Source: Flavobacterium cupriresistens
GTDB lineage: Bacteria > Bacteroidota > Bacteroidia > Flavobacteriales > Flavobacteriaceae
DNA: 64,000 nt
Assembly: GCF_020911925.1 (NCBI RefSeq)
Contig: NZ_CP087134.1
Coordinates: forward strand, 4,960,001-5,024,000
Direction: 5' to 3'
Shown: piece by piece, positions 8,511 to 17,027 of the stretch
How the letters are laid out: every line of letters starts with the position of its first letter
Position numbering within the stretch: the first letter of the stretch is position 1
Program-made: the position numbers and the translations under genes
Notes under the pieces: model-generated
Databases searched by the model: none
What the model was told of the DNA's origin: nothing
What the model saw: only the letters and a program-made list of their open reading frames with translations

Positions 8511-10267
8511 ATTGCTAAAATTCTATTAAAATAATTTTCGTTTATAGTATATAGTTCGTCTTCTTCCTCAATTAAAATATCGTCCAGTGTATCGTAGCAT
8601 ATTTCATTTATGCTTTCAACCAGTTGGTTTCTAAACATTCCTTTTGATTTTACAAAAATTTCCAAATCTGTTTGAAGGATTGATAAATTTTCATTTAAAA
8701 AAATATCCAGTATTTCGAGTTGAATATTTGAAAATTTTATGGAATCATCAAATGAGGAGATTTTATTAGTTTCTAAAGCTGAAGGTATTGTAAGTACCAA
8801 TTTTTCATTATCAACTATTGCAGATAAAAAATCATCTGTTTCCTCCTCATTGTCATCTTTTAAATATTCGTTCAGCAATTCAACAGTACCGGAATGTTTT
8901 TCATGTACTTCCTGAATAGCATTTCTGTCTAATTGTATTTTCTTTCGCTTTGGTGTATAAACCAACGGAATTGATTTTAAAGCTTCTTGCAGGTTTTGAT
9001 CCTTTATTAGCTTATCGACAACATCCTGAAAGTTAACCAATTGTTCGCTTTTCTTAAACAGACTTTTAAGGATGGTTTTATTTAATGGTTTATTATCAAA
9101 TTTTGCAGACTTAAGATCGTAATATAAATAATAAATATATAAACTAAGAGCTGCCTCATTATCCTGGTTCACCATAAACTTAGCAGCCTCAAAGAAAATA
9201 TTTTCTACAGCAGGATTATTTTTATTTGAATGGCCTAAATTGACTACATCTTCGATAAATTTCTTTGAATCGTTTTTATAATTAATGGACAATTCATCCA
9301 ATTTTGTTTTCCACCGTGTTGAATTAAGTGCGTTTAATTCAAGATCTGTAATCTCGTCTGGATCTAAAATAGTTGGTCTGTATATTTCTAATATTTTTTT
9401 TAATCTTAGAATTAATTTATCATCATATTCTTCTTTTATATAAGCCGATGCATACTGTAATTCAGTTGAAAGTTTCCTTTTCTGTCCGTAATTCTCCCTT
9501 ACGATGTTCTCACAATATTTAAAAATATTAAAATTAATATCGTTCAGAATAGTCTGTAGCGAGTAGTTATAATTTTCAGAACCTTTTCTGTACCTATAAT
9601 GCTTTTGCGCTATTATATCAGCAATTTTCGTTAATTCAATATTTAAGGATGAAGATTCCTTTTGATACTTTTCGTCTAGTTTTTTAATTACGTATAAATA
9701 AAATTTGATAATTTCCAGGCCACAAAATTCAATGTTAAAAAAGTTGTTGTTTGGATTCCAAAGTTTATTTAATAAATCGACATCATTGTTACTGAGATTA
9801 AGTTTTGTCTTGTTTTTTGTCCCTAATTTCCAATAATCAGAATTGTTTTGTCCAACATAATAATTTTCTTCTTTTCTAATTCTTTCTATCGCATTACGAT
9901 CATCCCTTTCTTCCAGTTTTTTAATTAGTGATGAAAGACAATATGTTCTAGTTACAGCATAATTATTTCCCAGATCCCGCAATTGTTTTTCTAATCGCAT
10001 TGGATTTCTATGATCTTGATACTCATTCAAAAAATCATAAAGCAAAACAAATGCATAGTTGTCATTCCCTTGTAAATCTGCATAGAGACCCCCTAAAAAG
10101 TTAAACTTAAATGTTTTATAATACACCCTTTGCGCATTAGTTGCAGACTTTATTTCAGAATAGGAATAAACGGGTTTATTTGCCCAGTAATGTATGGCAG
10201 AATTGTTCGATGAAAGATTTGAAAGGCTGAAAGATTCGCCTGCGACGTCAATAATTGAATTATCCAT
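8507..10267 (-). CDS. TerB_N / TerB_C domain protein
   Basis: A 586-residue soluble protein. The N-terminal third has the TerB_N pattern: a preceding strand region with WANKPVYSYSEI, then AQRVYYKTFKFNFLGGLYAD and YAFVLLYDFLNEY followed by helices. The C-terminal ~120 residues resemble TerB_C, ending with FVKSKGMFRNQLVESINEI and DDILIEEEDELYTINENYF. The middle is helical and Lys/Asn-rich, without a motif I can name. TerB_N and TerB_C regions occur together in large proteins encoded next to helicases and ATPases and are inferred to be structural or metal-linked platforms. It is the first gene of a tightly overlapping trio with the ATPase and SF2 helicase. No enzyme motif is visible. Confidence 0.75.
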   Translation of the reverse strand: MDNSIIDVAGESFSLSNLSSNNSAIHYWANKPVYSYSEIKSATNAQRVYYKTFKFNFLGGLYADLQGNDNYAFVLLYDFLNEYQDHRNPMRLEKQLRDLGNNYAVTRTYCLSSLIKKLEERDDRNAIERIRKEENYYVGQNNSDYWKLGTKNKTKLNLSNNDVDLLNKLWNPNNNFFNIEFCGLEIIKFYLYVIKKLDEKYQKESSSLNIELTKIADIIAQKHYRYRKGSENYNYSLQTILNDINFNIFKYCENIVRENYGQKRKLSTELQYASAYIKEEYDDKLILRLKKILEIYRPTILDPDEITDLELNALNSTRWKTKLDELSINYKNDSKKFIEDVVNLGHSNKNNPAVENIFFEAAKFMVNQDNEAALSLYIYYLYYDLKSAKFDNKPLNKTILKSLFKKSEQLVNFQDVVDKLIKDQNLQEALKSIPLVYTPKRKKIQLDRNAIQEVHEKHSGTVELLNEYLKDDNEEETDDFLSAIVDNEKLVLTIPSALETNKISSFDDSIKFSNIQLEILDIFLNENLSILQTDLEIFVKSKGMFRNQLVESINEICYDTLDDILIEEEDELYTINENYFNRILAI

Positions 10268-10295
10268 AAAAAGGAATGTGAAGTAGTTTTGTAAT

Positions 10296-10303
10296 CAAAT
10301 ATA
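10296..10303 (-). promoter_or_regulatory. Possible -7 element for the TerB_N-ATPase-helicase operon
   Basis: On the minus strand the sequence reads TATATTTG, a perfect TAnnTTTG, about 30 nt upstream of the TerB_N ATG at 10267. No clear TTTG lies at the expected spacing upstream, so support is partial. It suggests that the trio can be transcribed separately from the TerB/BRCT gene. Confidence 0.35.
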
Positions 10304-10344
10304 TTTTAATTTAATATTATCTAATGCTTTTAAATGAAAAAAAA

Positions 10345-11247
10345 TTACAATAAATCATCAATTAAGTCTGAAAAATCAAATTCATGTATTAGCGTAATAG
10401 TATGTCCTTCCTTTCTTAAGCTTATGGCTTTCTCTACTTTTCGTCCGTAACAGGAAAATACCCATGCAGGATTACCATTATCACCCACAATTAAATAATC
10501 TGTCTTTTTAGAAATACTTTCGGTTGGTATTCCGCCTAATTTAATGATATCTCTTTGAAGATTTTCTCTATTTCCTCTTTTAAGAACTCCGGTTATGCAA
10601 AAAGTTTTGCCTTCAAACGTAACGTCTGGTTCGCTTGTACATAGTCCTGAAATATTTACATCAATAGTTTCATCCTGAATTTTTTGTCTGATTTGATCAT
10701 CCTGAATGGCAGCAAACTGTTTAAAATAAGCCATTAAAACAATCTTTTCTTCATCATCTATTCTGTTATCAGCTAAAACAGAAAAAACTAAACTTCTAAT
10801 TTCATCATAAGGATAATATGAATTTAGATGTTCGTTTTCATCCAACCATTCTTGAAGACTATAAATTTCTTTATCACTTATAATTCCATCTGCTAATATT
10901 CCATGACAAATTCCTTGTAGAATCTGTAAATCAGAAGTTACAGTACTATAATAATAATCGTCGTTCTCGTATTTCTGACACAACCAATATAAATCTTCTA
11001 TAGTTTCTTTGGGCGGAATCTTATTTGAAATAGAATTTTCTATAACCGTCATAAACTCGTTAAACGGATTACGATTAATTAGCTCTTTATGAACCGCTAC
11101 CCACTTACTAAGTTCTATAATTTCTTTTTCAGTAATTTCATTATCAGACATAATTCCCAGCAAAAGTCCTTTTAGAGAACTAATAGCTTTATCTGCCTGA
11201 GATTTTGAAGTCAAAACTTTTAAAAGTTCAGTATTGATATTTTTCAT
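10345..11247 (-). CDS. TerB-like repeat protein with C-terminal BRCT domain
   Basis: A 300-residue protein. Two TerB-like helical repeats are visible, each with an acidic IxDxE-type turn (MSDNEITEKEI near residue 34; ADGIISDKEIYSL near 118), and a further ADNRIDDEEK segment near 160. Residues about 210-295 form a BRCT domain of the bacterial LigA type: KTFCITGVLKRGNRENLQ, then GGIPTESISKKTDYLIVGD and a closing helix. BRCT domains bind DNA ends or nicks or phosphoproteins, which fits a DNA-processing set. The gene lies 77 bp upstream of the TerB_N gene on the same strand and probably belongs to the same system. No catalytic motif is seen. Confidence 0.8.
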   Translation of the reverse strand: MKNINTELLKVLTSKSQADKAISSLKGLLLGIMSDNEITEKEIIELSKWVAVHKELINRNPFNEFMTVIENSISNKIPPKETIEDLYWLCQKYENDDYYYSTVTSDLQILQGICHGILADGIISDKEIYSLQEWLDENEHLNSYYPYDEIRSLVFSVLADNRIDDEEKIVLMAYFKQFAAIQDDQIRQKIQDETIDVNISGLCTSEPDVTFEGKTFCITGVLKRGNRENLQRDIIKLGGIPTESISKKTDYLIVGDNGNPAWVFSCYGRKVEKAISLRKEGHTITLIHEFDFSDLIDDLL

Positions 11248-11512
11248 AATACATTTGTTTTTCTTACAAATATGAAGTTTTATGCGATTTAATTTTTAAT
11301 GACTTAGACTTAAAAAACAAATCTAAATTTTCAAACAAATATTAGTTTATTCCTTAAACAAAATTTACGGAAAACCATATTTTACATTTGTAATTGATTG
11401 CGAAAAATAGAAAAAAGTAAACAAGGAATAATCAGTATTTATACCTGATTTTACGGAATGTGTTTAAGCGTAATTTTAGAGCGACTTAATCTATCATTTT
11501 CGCTTTTTTCTA

Positions 11513-11544
11513 AAACAAAAAAGCCACTCGATGGAGTGGCTTTT
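11513..11544 (-). terminator. Intrinsic terminator after the tRNA cluster
   Basis: AAAAGCCACTC (11519-11529) and GAGTGGCTTTT (11534-11544) form a perfect 11-bp stem with loop GATG. On the minus strand it is followed by a T-rich tract. It lies directly at the 3' end of the first tRNA-Arg and ends transcription of the tRNA array. Confidence 0.85.
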
Positions 11545-11546
11545 GG

Positions 11547-11620
<74 letters not shown>

Positions 11621-11642
11621 ATAATTTCAATTTTCTAACCTT

Positions 11643-11675
11643 CTGTTTAGAAGGAAGTTGCTTGATCTGCAACGA
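11643..11675 (-). pseudogene. Decayed tRNA-Arg fragment between the two intact copies
   Basis: The stretch CTGTTTAGAAGGAAGTTGCT and the bases following it match the anticodon-to-D-arm part of the adjacent tRNA-Arg (CTGCTTAGAAGGCAGGTGCT) at most positions. It lacks acceptor and T arms. It lies between the first tRNA-Arg and the terminator of the second, suggesting repeated duplication and decay at this site. Only a short match supports the call. Confidence 0.45.
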
Positions 11676-11682
11676 TATTAAC

Positions 11683-11709
11683 AAAAAAACCACTCTGTCG
11701 AGTGGTTTT
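11683..11709 (-). terminator. Intrinsic terminator after the second tRNA-Arg
   Basis: AAAACCACTC (11686-11695) and GAGTGGTTTT (11700-11709) form a 10-bp stem with loop TGTC, followed on the minus strand by a T run. It is similar in sequence to the terminator after the first tRNA-Arg, so tRNA and terminator were apparently duplicated together. Confidence 0.8.
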
Positions 11710-11714
11710 GAATG

Positions 11715-11788
<74 letters not shown>

Positions 11789-11803
11789 ATTATCTAATTG
11801 TAG

Positions 11804-11878
11804 TCGGGGTGGCAGGATTCGAACCTGCGGCCTCCTGCTCCCAAAGCAGGCGCGATAACCGGGCTACGCTACACCCCG
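11804..11878 (-). tRNA. tRNA-Pro (anticodon TGG)
   Basis: On the minus strand the acceptor stem CGGGGTG pairs with CACCCCG. The anticodon arm is CCTGC-TTTGGGA-GCAGG with anticodon TGG, and the T arm contains GGTTCGAATCC. Length is 75 nt with discriminator A. Confidence 0.95.
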
Positions 11879-11892
11879 AGGCAAAATTTAAG

Positions 11893-11976
11893 CGGAGAGA
11901 CAGGGACTCGAACCCTGGCGACGGTTACCCGTCGACAGATTAGCAATCTGCTCCATTACCGCTCTGGCACCTCTCC
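11893..11976 (-). tRNA. tRNA-Ser (anticodon GCT)
   Basis: On the minus strand a class II tRNA of 84 nt is seen, with acceptor GGAGAGG, anticodon loop TTGCTAA (anticodon GCT, decoding AGC/AGU), and a long variable arm CGACGGGTAACCGTCG. The discriminator is G, as expected for serine tRNAs. It is the first gene of the tRNA array. Confidence 0.95.
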
Positions 11977-12160
11977 AAGCTCAAGGAAACGTGTCCTGTT
12001 TTGCGGTGGCAAAGGTATGACAACATTAGATATCTCACAAGTATTTCGACGCTTTTTTTTGTTTTTTTTTGATCTTTTTTCTAAAACACTTAACAATCAA
12101 ACAAATAGAATTAACAAAAATTTCATCTTAAATTTAAAATTCAATCCAATTCACTCAAAA

Positions 12161-12191
12161 TTTGAATTTGTATAAATAAAGATTAAATTTG
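12161..12191 (+). promoter_or_regulatory. Promoter of the thiolase gene
   Basis: TTTG at 12161-12164 and TAAATTTG at 12184-12191 are spaced by 19 nt and match the Bacteroidota TTTG/TAnnTTTG consensus. The predicted start lies about 20 nt before the ATG at 12218. Confidence 0.6.
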
Positions 12192-12217
12192 CTTGATTAA
12201 CTAATATCACACAGAAA

Positions 12218-13396
12218 ATGAACAAAAGAGTTGTTATCGTTTCTGCCGTTAGAACACCTATCGGAAGTTTCATGGGAGGTTTATCGACCGTACCCGCACC
12301 AAAACTAGGGGCTGCCGCTATAAAAGGAGCTCTTCAAAAAATTAACCTGGACCCAAAATTAGTTGATGAAGTTTTCATGGGCAATGTAGTACAAGCCGGA
12401 GTTGGACAAGCGCCAGCACGTCAGGCTGCACTTTTTGCCGGTTTATCTGAAAACGTTGCTTGTACAACTATAAACAAAGTTTGTGCTTCGGGAATGAAGG
12501 CCGTTATGTTCGCTGCTCAGGCAATTGCTTGTGGTGATGCCGAAATCGTAGTTGCCGGAGGAATGGAAAACATGAGTTTGATTCCACATTACGTGCAAAT
12601 GCGTAACGGAAACAAATTTGGTCCTGCGACAATGCTGGACGGAATGCAAAAAGATGGTTTGACTGATGCTTACGATAACAACGCAATGGGAGTTTGCGCT
12701 GACTTATGTGCATCAGAATACAAAATCACACGTGAAGATCAGGATAATTATGCCATTCAATCTTACGAAAGAAGTGCAAAAGCCTGGGATGCCGGAAAAT
12801 TTGATGCTGAAATTGTACCCGTAGAAGTACCACAAAGACGCGGAGAACCGGTTATCGTTTCTAAAGATGAAGAATATACCAATGTAAAATTGGACAAAAT
12901 ACCTTCTCTAAGCGCTGTTTTTACTAAAGACGGAACTGTTACTGCTGCCAATGCTTCAACGATCAATGACGGAGCTGCTGCATTAGTTTTAATGTCGGAA
13001 GAAAAAGCAATCGCACTTGGATTAAAACCACTTGCTTTCATCAAAGGATATGCAGATGCGGCTCAGGAGCCAAAATGGTTCACTACAAGCCCTGCAAAAG
13101 CATTACCGAAGGCGTTAGACAAAGCTGGAATCGCAATTGGCGATGTTGATTATTTCGAATTCAATGAAGCTTTTGCTGTTGTTGGTTTAGCCAACTCACA
13201 AATCCTTGGACTTGATAACGATAAAGTAAACGTAAATGGTGGTGCTGTTTCATTAGGACATCCACTAGGTTGTTCGGGAGCCCGAATTATTGTAACTTTA
13301 TTGAATGTCTTAGAACAAAATAACGCTAAAACCGGAGCTGCAGCAATTTGCAACGGTGGTGGTGGTGCTTCGGCTATTGTTATCGAAAGAGCTTAA
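12218..13396 (+). CDS. Acetyl-CoA C-acetyltransferase (thiolase)
   Basis: This 392-residue enzyme has the normal length and every active-site element of a biosynthetic/degradative thiolase. The acyl-accepting Cys89 lies in INKVCASGMK, His348 in GHPLGCSGAR, and Cys378 in CNGGGGAS. It condenses or cleaves acetyl-CoA and acetoacetyl-CoA in the cytoplasm, or longer 3-ketoacyl-CoA. Chain-length preference cannot be read from the sequence. It appears to be a single-gene unit with its own promoter; the next gene starts 69 bp downstream on the same strand. An AtoB- or PhaA-type assignment is likely. Confidence 0.92.
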   Translation: MNKRVVIVSAVRTPIGSFMGGLSTVPAPKLGAAAIKGALQKINLDPKLVDEVFMGNVVQAGVGQAPARQAALFAGLSENVACTTINKVCASGMKAVMFAAQAIACGDAEIVVAGGMENMSLIPHYVQMRNGNKFGPATMLDGMQKDGLTDAYDNNAMGVCADLCASEYKITREDQDNYAIQSYERSAKAWDAGKFDAEIVPVEVPQRRGEPVIVSKDEEYTNVKLDKIPSLSAVFTKDGTVTAANASTINDGAAALVLMSEEKAIALGLKPLAFIKGYADAAQEPKWFTTSPAKALPKALDKAGIAIGDVDYFEFNEAFAVVGLANSQILGLDNDKVNVNGGAVSLGHPLGCSGARIIVTLLNVLEQNNAKTGAAAICNGGGGASAIVIERA

Positions 13397-13465
13397 AAAC
13401 ATATTACATTAGGAGTTATTTACAACCAAAATAACTCCTAATTTTCAACTTATAAAAGACCTTAA

Positions 13466-14230
13466 ATGTTCGGAATTTGCAATCTAGCTATAGTACCCGT
13501 TCGATCTGAACCAAGTGACAGAAGTGAAATCGTCACACAACTTTTATTTGGTGAGCACCTCGAAATATTAGAACGTCAAAATCAATGGGCCCGAATAAGA
13601 ATTCAATTTGATGACTACGAAGGCTGGGTCGATTCAAAACAGTATCAGGTTATTTCTGAAGCTAATTTCAATCAATTAAGCAATGAAGCTATTATTCTAA
13701 ATGCCGATCTGATTGATTATATTACTACTCCTGATACCAATTTATTGCTACCAATTCCGCTTGGGGCTTCTTTGTCTTTTTTGAATAACAGTGAAATCAA
13801 TACGAGTAATTTCGATTTTGAAGGCACCAAAACAAGTGGCGTAAAACCCAAAAGTGCTTTAATAAGTACTGCTTTTATGTACCTCAACGCTCCTTATCTT
13901 TGGGGTGGAAAAACTCCGTTTGGCATTGATTGCTCGGGATTTACACAAATGGTATACAAACTTAATGGTTACAAAATACATCGCGATGCTTCACAACAAG
14001 CTCTTGATGGCGAACCTTTGAGTTTTATTGAAGAAAGTGAAGTCGGTGATCTGGCCTTTTTCGATAATGACGAAGGAAATATCACTCATGTAGGCATCAT
14101 TATGGAGAACAATTACATCATTCACGCCAGTGGAAAAGTACGTATTGATCGCTTAGACCATTTAGGGATTTACAATCCGGAAACCAACAAACACACGCAT
14201 AAACTTAGGGTTATTAAGAAGATTATATAA
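13466..14230 (+). CDS. NlpC/P60 family peptidoglycan hydrolase with bacterial SH3 domain
   Basis: A 254-residue protein. An N-terminal SH3-like domain (residues ~5-60, with VPVRSEPSDRSEIVTQLLFGE and WARIRI...GWVD) is followed by a linker and a C-terminal NlpC/P60 cysteine peptidase domain. The catalytic Cys lies in GIDCSGFTQMVY, the catalytic His in ITHVGIIM, and a third polar residue in IIHASGKVRID. Such enzymes cut gamma-D-Glu-diaminopimelate bonds of cell-wall peptides, like YkfC-type dipeptidyl-peptidase VI. No signal peptide is seen from the chosen ATG, so it may act on imported muropeptides in the cytoplasm. Confidence 0.9.
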   Translation: MFGICNLAIVPVRSEPSDRSEIVTQLLFGEHLEILERQNQWARIRIQFDDYEGWVDSKQYQVISEANFNQLSNEAIILNADLIDYITTPDTNLLLPIPLGASLSFLNNSEINTSNFDFEGTKTSGVKPKSALISTAFMYLNAPYLWGGKTPFGIDCSGFTQMVYKLNGYKIHRDASQQALDGEPLSFIEESEVGDLAFFDNDEGNITHVGIIMENNYIIHASGKVRIDRLDHLGIYNPETNKHTHKLRVIKKII

Positions 14231-14660
14231 TTTTTTTCTTTTGCCACGAATTTCACCAATTACCACATTTTTTTTTGCCACTGATTAAAAGGATTTCCAC
14301 AGATTATTTAATTATTTTAATCCTTTTGTTTTTTACGCAGATTCACTTAGCCTGTTTGCTATACTCAAACTGCTTTTTTTATTGTCTTCCGCGAAAATCC
14401 GCAAAATCGGCAAAATCTGCGTGCTATTTTATTTTACTAACATCCCGAAAAAGTTAACAACTCTTTGTCAAAGTCCCAAACGAACTTTTTTGAAATCTGT
14501 GGTAAAAAGACCTCTGTTTTATTTAAAAATTAACCTCATACTCCATCATTTAAACGAGTAAAAATTAAGAAATATTCGGGTAAACTATGGGCTTATCAAA
14601 AAACAATTTACTCTTTTCACAATTGACAAACAACATTTTAAAACGATCATAATTACAAGA
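14231..14660. repeat. Gene-free stretch with dispersed 'CCACGAATT/CCACTGATT' repeats
   Basis: About 430 bp without a convincing gene. It starts with degenerate copies of the motif families 'TTGCCACGAATTTCACCAATT' (minus one base) and 'GCCACTGATTAAA', which recur at 15.7-16.0 kb and 24.0-24.2 kb, and contains a run of 'CCGCAAAATCGGCAAAATC'. I see no coding potential; a 60-codon plus-strand ORF is built from these repeats. Confidence 0.6.
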
Positions 14661-14676
14661 ACAACAAAATTGTTGT
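14661..14676. promoter_or_regulatory. Palindrome upstream of the Xre antitoxin (candidate autoregulatory operator)
   Basis: ACAACAA (14661-14667) and TTGTTGT (14670-14676) form a perfect 7-bp inverted repeat ending 25 nt before the antitoxin ATG. It abuts a TATATTTA element at the -7 position. Antitoxins of this family usually repress their own operon, so this is a plausible binding site. Confidence 0.5.
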
Positions 14677-14701
14677 ATATTTACAGCAAATTAGTTGCGT
14701 C

Positions 14702-15202
14702 ATGAAAAATGTAAAGCAAAAAACAGAACCTTTCGATACTAAAAGAAGTATTCAAAATGCCTCGGGAAAAGTAATCTCAATAAAAAGATCTACTTTAAAC
14801 TCTGACGGTAAAGAATACAGCTGGGGCAACAAACTTGAGCGCGTTGCTGTTATAAGATCCGGCATTCCGTATGATTCAATTGAAGTCATCAGCAGAAGAT
14901 TAAACAATCCTGTAAAATCGGTTTTGACGATTGTGGGAATTCCTCAAACTACTTACAATAAGAAGAAAAGCGAACACCTTCTTCTGGACAGCAGAGATAG
15001 CGAATTAGTCATTCTGATAAACGAATTAATAGATTACGGCCTCGAGGTTTTCAATAATGAAGAAGAGAAATTTCAACGTTGGCTAAAAAAACCCAACCTG
15101 TCCATTGGCGGAAATGTTCCTGAAAACATGCTCGATACCGTAACCGGAATTAACGAGGTAAAATTCAGCCTAAACCGATTAGAGTTTGGAAATTTAGCCT
15201 GA
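14702..15202 (+). CDS. Xre/MbcA/ParS-type antitoxin (DUF2384)
   Basis: A 166-residue protein with the layout of RES-linked antitoxins. A basic N-terminal tail is followed by a helical Xre-like region (GNKLERVAVIRSGIPYDSIEVISRRLN, then SVLTIVGIPQTTYNKKKSE) and a C-terminal MbcA/ParS toxin-binding segment (INELIDYGLEVFNNEEEKFQRWLKKPN...GNVPENMLDT). It neutralises the RES toxin encoded directly downstream and represses the operon. Its stop overlaps the toxin start by 1 nt (TGATG at 15200-15204). Confidence 0.88.
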   Translation: MKNVKQKTEPFDTKRSIQNASGKVISIKRSTLNSDGKEYSWGNKLERVAVIRSGIPYDSIEVISRRLNNPVKSVLTIVGIPQTTYNKKKSEHLLLDSRDSELVILINELIDYGLEVFNNEEEKFQRWLKKPNLSIGGNVPENMLDTVTGINEVKFSLNRLEFGNLA

Positions 15203-15672
15203 TGGTAGTATTCAGAATTGAACGGGAAAAATACCTGGACGCAACTTTAAAAGGAATCGGAGCCTCAATGTGCGAAGGGTATCGCTGGAACAGCCTAAAC
15301 ACAAAAATGGTTTATACTGCAGAAAGCAGAGCTTTAGCAACACTTGAAGTCTCTGTTCATTTGGATTTAAGCGAAGACTTACCTACTGATCGTTTTTATG
15401 TAGAAATCGAAATACCGGACGAAATTACAATTCAAGAAGTACACATAGAAGACTTACCCGTGAACTGGGACTCTAAACCACCTATTTCGGTAACTCAAAT
15501 CATAGGGGATGATTTTATAAATTATGATGAGGCTGCAGTTTTAAAAGTACCTAGTAGCATTGTGCCTATGGAGTATAACTACTTAATAAACCCAAACCAT
15601 AGCGACACACTAAAAATCAAAGTTTTAAGCACGACCAGAATGGCTTTTGATTCCCGATTTAAAAGCAAATAG
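15202..15672 (+). CDS. RES-domain toxin
   Basis: A 156-residue RES-family toxin. Visible family marks are the Arg in GYRWNS near the N-terminus, VYTAESRALATLEVSVHL carrying the conserved Glu and Ser, and a closing region before ARG/Phe. RES toxins degrade cellular NAD+ (NAD+ phosphorylase or glycohydrolase activity), or in the ParT branch modify a biosynthetic enzyme by ADP-ribosylation. Which applies here cannot be decided. Translational overlap with the antitoxin gene ensures balanced synthesis. Confidence 0.88.
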   Translation: MVVFRIEREKYLDATLKGIGASMCEGYRWNSLNTKMVYTAESRALATLEVSVHLDLSEDLPTDRFYVEIEIPDEITIQEVHIEDLPVNWDSKPPISVTQIIGDDFINYDEAAVLKVPSSIVPMEYNYLINPNHSDTLKIKVLSTTRMAFDSRFKSK

Positions 15673-16010
15673 TTTTTTGCCACAGATTAGATTTAATTTA
15701 TTCAATAGCAATACAAAGAAAAAACCAACACGAATTACACTAATTTTCACGAATTAATCTTTAAAATTCTTGGTGCCGATTTTTTGCCACTGATTAAAGG
15801 ATTAAAATGATTTAGTTCAACTTATTCAACAGCAATACAAGGGAAATCTGGCCACGAATTACACTAATTTTCACGAATTAATCTTTAAAATTCTTGGTGC
15901 AATTTTTTGCCACTGATTAAAGGATTAAAATGATTTAGCCAATTTCAAGAACACACAAAAAAATTAGTGTAAATTCGTGTAATTCGTGTCAAAAAAAACT
16001 CCCTAATTCT
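15673..16010. repeat. 124-bp tandem duplication within dispersed CACGAATT repeats
   Basis: The gap between the RES toxin and the AraC gene holds two direct copies of a 124-bp unit (about 15698-15821 and 15822-15945). For example, CACGAATTACACTAATTTTC occurs at 15729 and again at 15853, and TTATTCAA...AGCAATACAA at 15698 and 15822. An inverted relative (TTAGTGTAAATTCGTGTAAT) follows near 15965. There is no coding potential. The unit is built from the same palindromic words seen in other intergenic regions of the window. Confidence 0.75.
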
Positions 16011-16060
16011 TATGTTTCTAAGCTACCAACTCTTTCTTAAATCTGGGATCAAAAACTTTT

Positions 16061-16906
16061 TTAAGCACTAATCCGGATCGTTTTTCTGTATTCCGAAGGG
16101 CTATTTCCTCTATGTTTTTTAAAGAATTTATTGAAATGGCTTTCATCTGTGAAACCAAATTCATAGGCGATTTCATTGATTCGTTTTTCGCTGAACTGCA
16201 AGCGGTGCTCAATCAATTTCGTTTTATAATTGCTGATGTATTGCTGCATCGTTTCGTTAGCATGTTTTTTGAAATAACGGCCTAAATAGGTATTTGAAAT
16301 TCCGAAATGCGCACTGATGGACTCGGCTTTTATTTTCTCCGGATAATAAATGTTATTCTGAATATATTGCAGGATATCCATTGCCTTGGCTTCACAACCA
16401 ATATTTACCTGCTCGGGAAGATATTTGGCAATATTTCTCGCTACAATAATAATCAGCGTATTTATCAATTGCTGAATCAACTCCTGATTGTAAACGTCTT
16501 TATCCTGATGTTCTCTGCAAATCGCTTCTATCATTACTTTTACCAAACACGCATCTGACTCGTTTTTTAAAATACAACCCGGTTGATGATTGGCGTTTTG
16601 AAGAATATATTCCAATCGCTGAATGTTCTCGCTCTGTAAACTCGAATTCTTTAAATAAATATCGTTGAATCTCAAAAAGAAAAACTTTGTTGTCGTCTTA
16701 ATCGTAAAATTATGACAGTCCTCAGGTGTCAACAGAAACAAATGTCCACCATCATATTCAAAAATAGTTTTGTTAATGCATTGCGAGCCGGTTCCATCTA
16801 AAACATACACCAATTCAAAAAAATTATGACGGTCCCCAACATCCGGATATTCGTCCAGCGTTTCAAATGAAACAGTAAATGGTTCGTATAAATTTTCTTT
16901 TTTCAT
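16061..16906 (-). CDS. AraC-family transcription regulator
   Basis: A 281-residue protein with an N-terminal cupin-like sensor domain (DEYPDVGDRHNFFELVYVLDGTGS and HLFLLTPEDCHNF), a helical linker, and a C-terminal two-HTH AraC domain (residues ~180-275, with ISAHFGISNTYLGRYFKKHANET and INEIAYEFGFTDESHFNKFFKKHRGNSPSEYR). It is divergent from an aldo/keto reductase gene 121 bp away and probably controls that three-gene set in response to a small molecule. The start at 16906 fits the promoter at 16932-16964. Confidence 0.88.
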   Translation of the reverse strand: MKKENLYEPFTVSFETLDEYPDVGDRHNFFELVYVLDGTGSQCINKTIFEYDGGHLFLLTPEDCHNFTIKTTTKFFFLRFNDIYLKNSSLQSENIQRLEYILQNANHQPGCILKNESDACLVKVMIEAICREHQDKDVYNQELIQQLINTLIIIVARNIAKYLPEQVNIGCEAKAMDILQYIQNNIYYPEKIKAESISAHFGISNTYLGRYFKKHANETMQQYISNYKTKLIEHRLQFSEKRINEIAYEFGFTDESHFNKFFKKHRGNSPSEYRKTIRISA

Positions 16907-16931
16907 TTTATAGCAAATTTAATTCAGTTTG

Positions 16932-16993
16932 CAAATATACCTAAAAAACACAAATATGTACAAATTATAAGTCGTAAAAACAGTATAATTTTG
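16932..16993. promoter_or_regulatory. Divergent promoters of the AraC regulator and the aldo/keto reductase
   Basis: Minus strand: TTTG (complement of 16961-16964) and TATATTTG (complement of 16932-16939) spaced 21 nt. Plus strand: TAATTTTG at 16986-16993, 34 nt before the reductase ATG; no clear upstream TTTG is visible for it. The two promoters are nearly back to back, so one AraC site could act on both. Confidence 0.55.
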
Positions 16994-17027
16994 CCTAATA
17001 ATTTTTAAAGCACAAAATACCACGATT

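Noticed and set aside
5062..10267. A BREX locus
   Set aside because: Only BrxD-like and Lhr-like genes are present; no PglX methylase, PglZ phosphatase or BrxC/PglY appears in the window.
12443..13353. Several minus-strand ORFs of 67-93 codons inside the thiolase gene
   Set aside because: Shadow frames of a strongly conserved coding gene.
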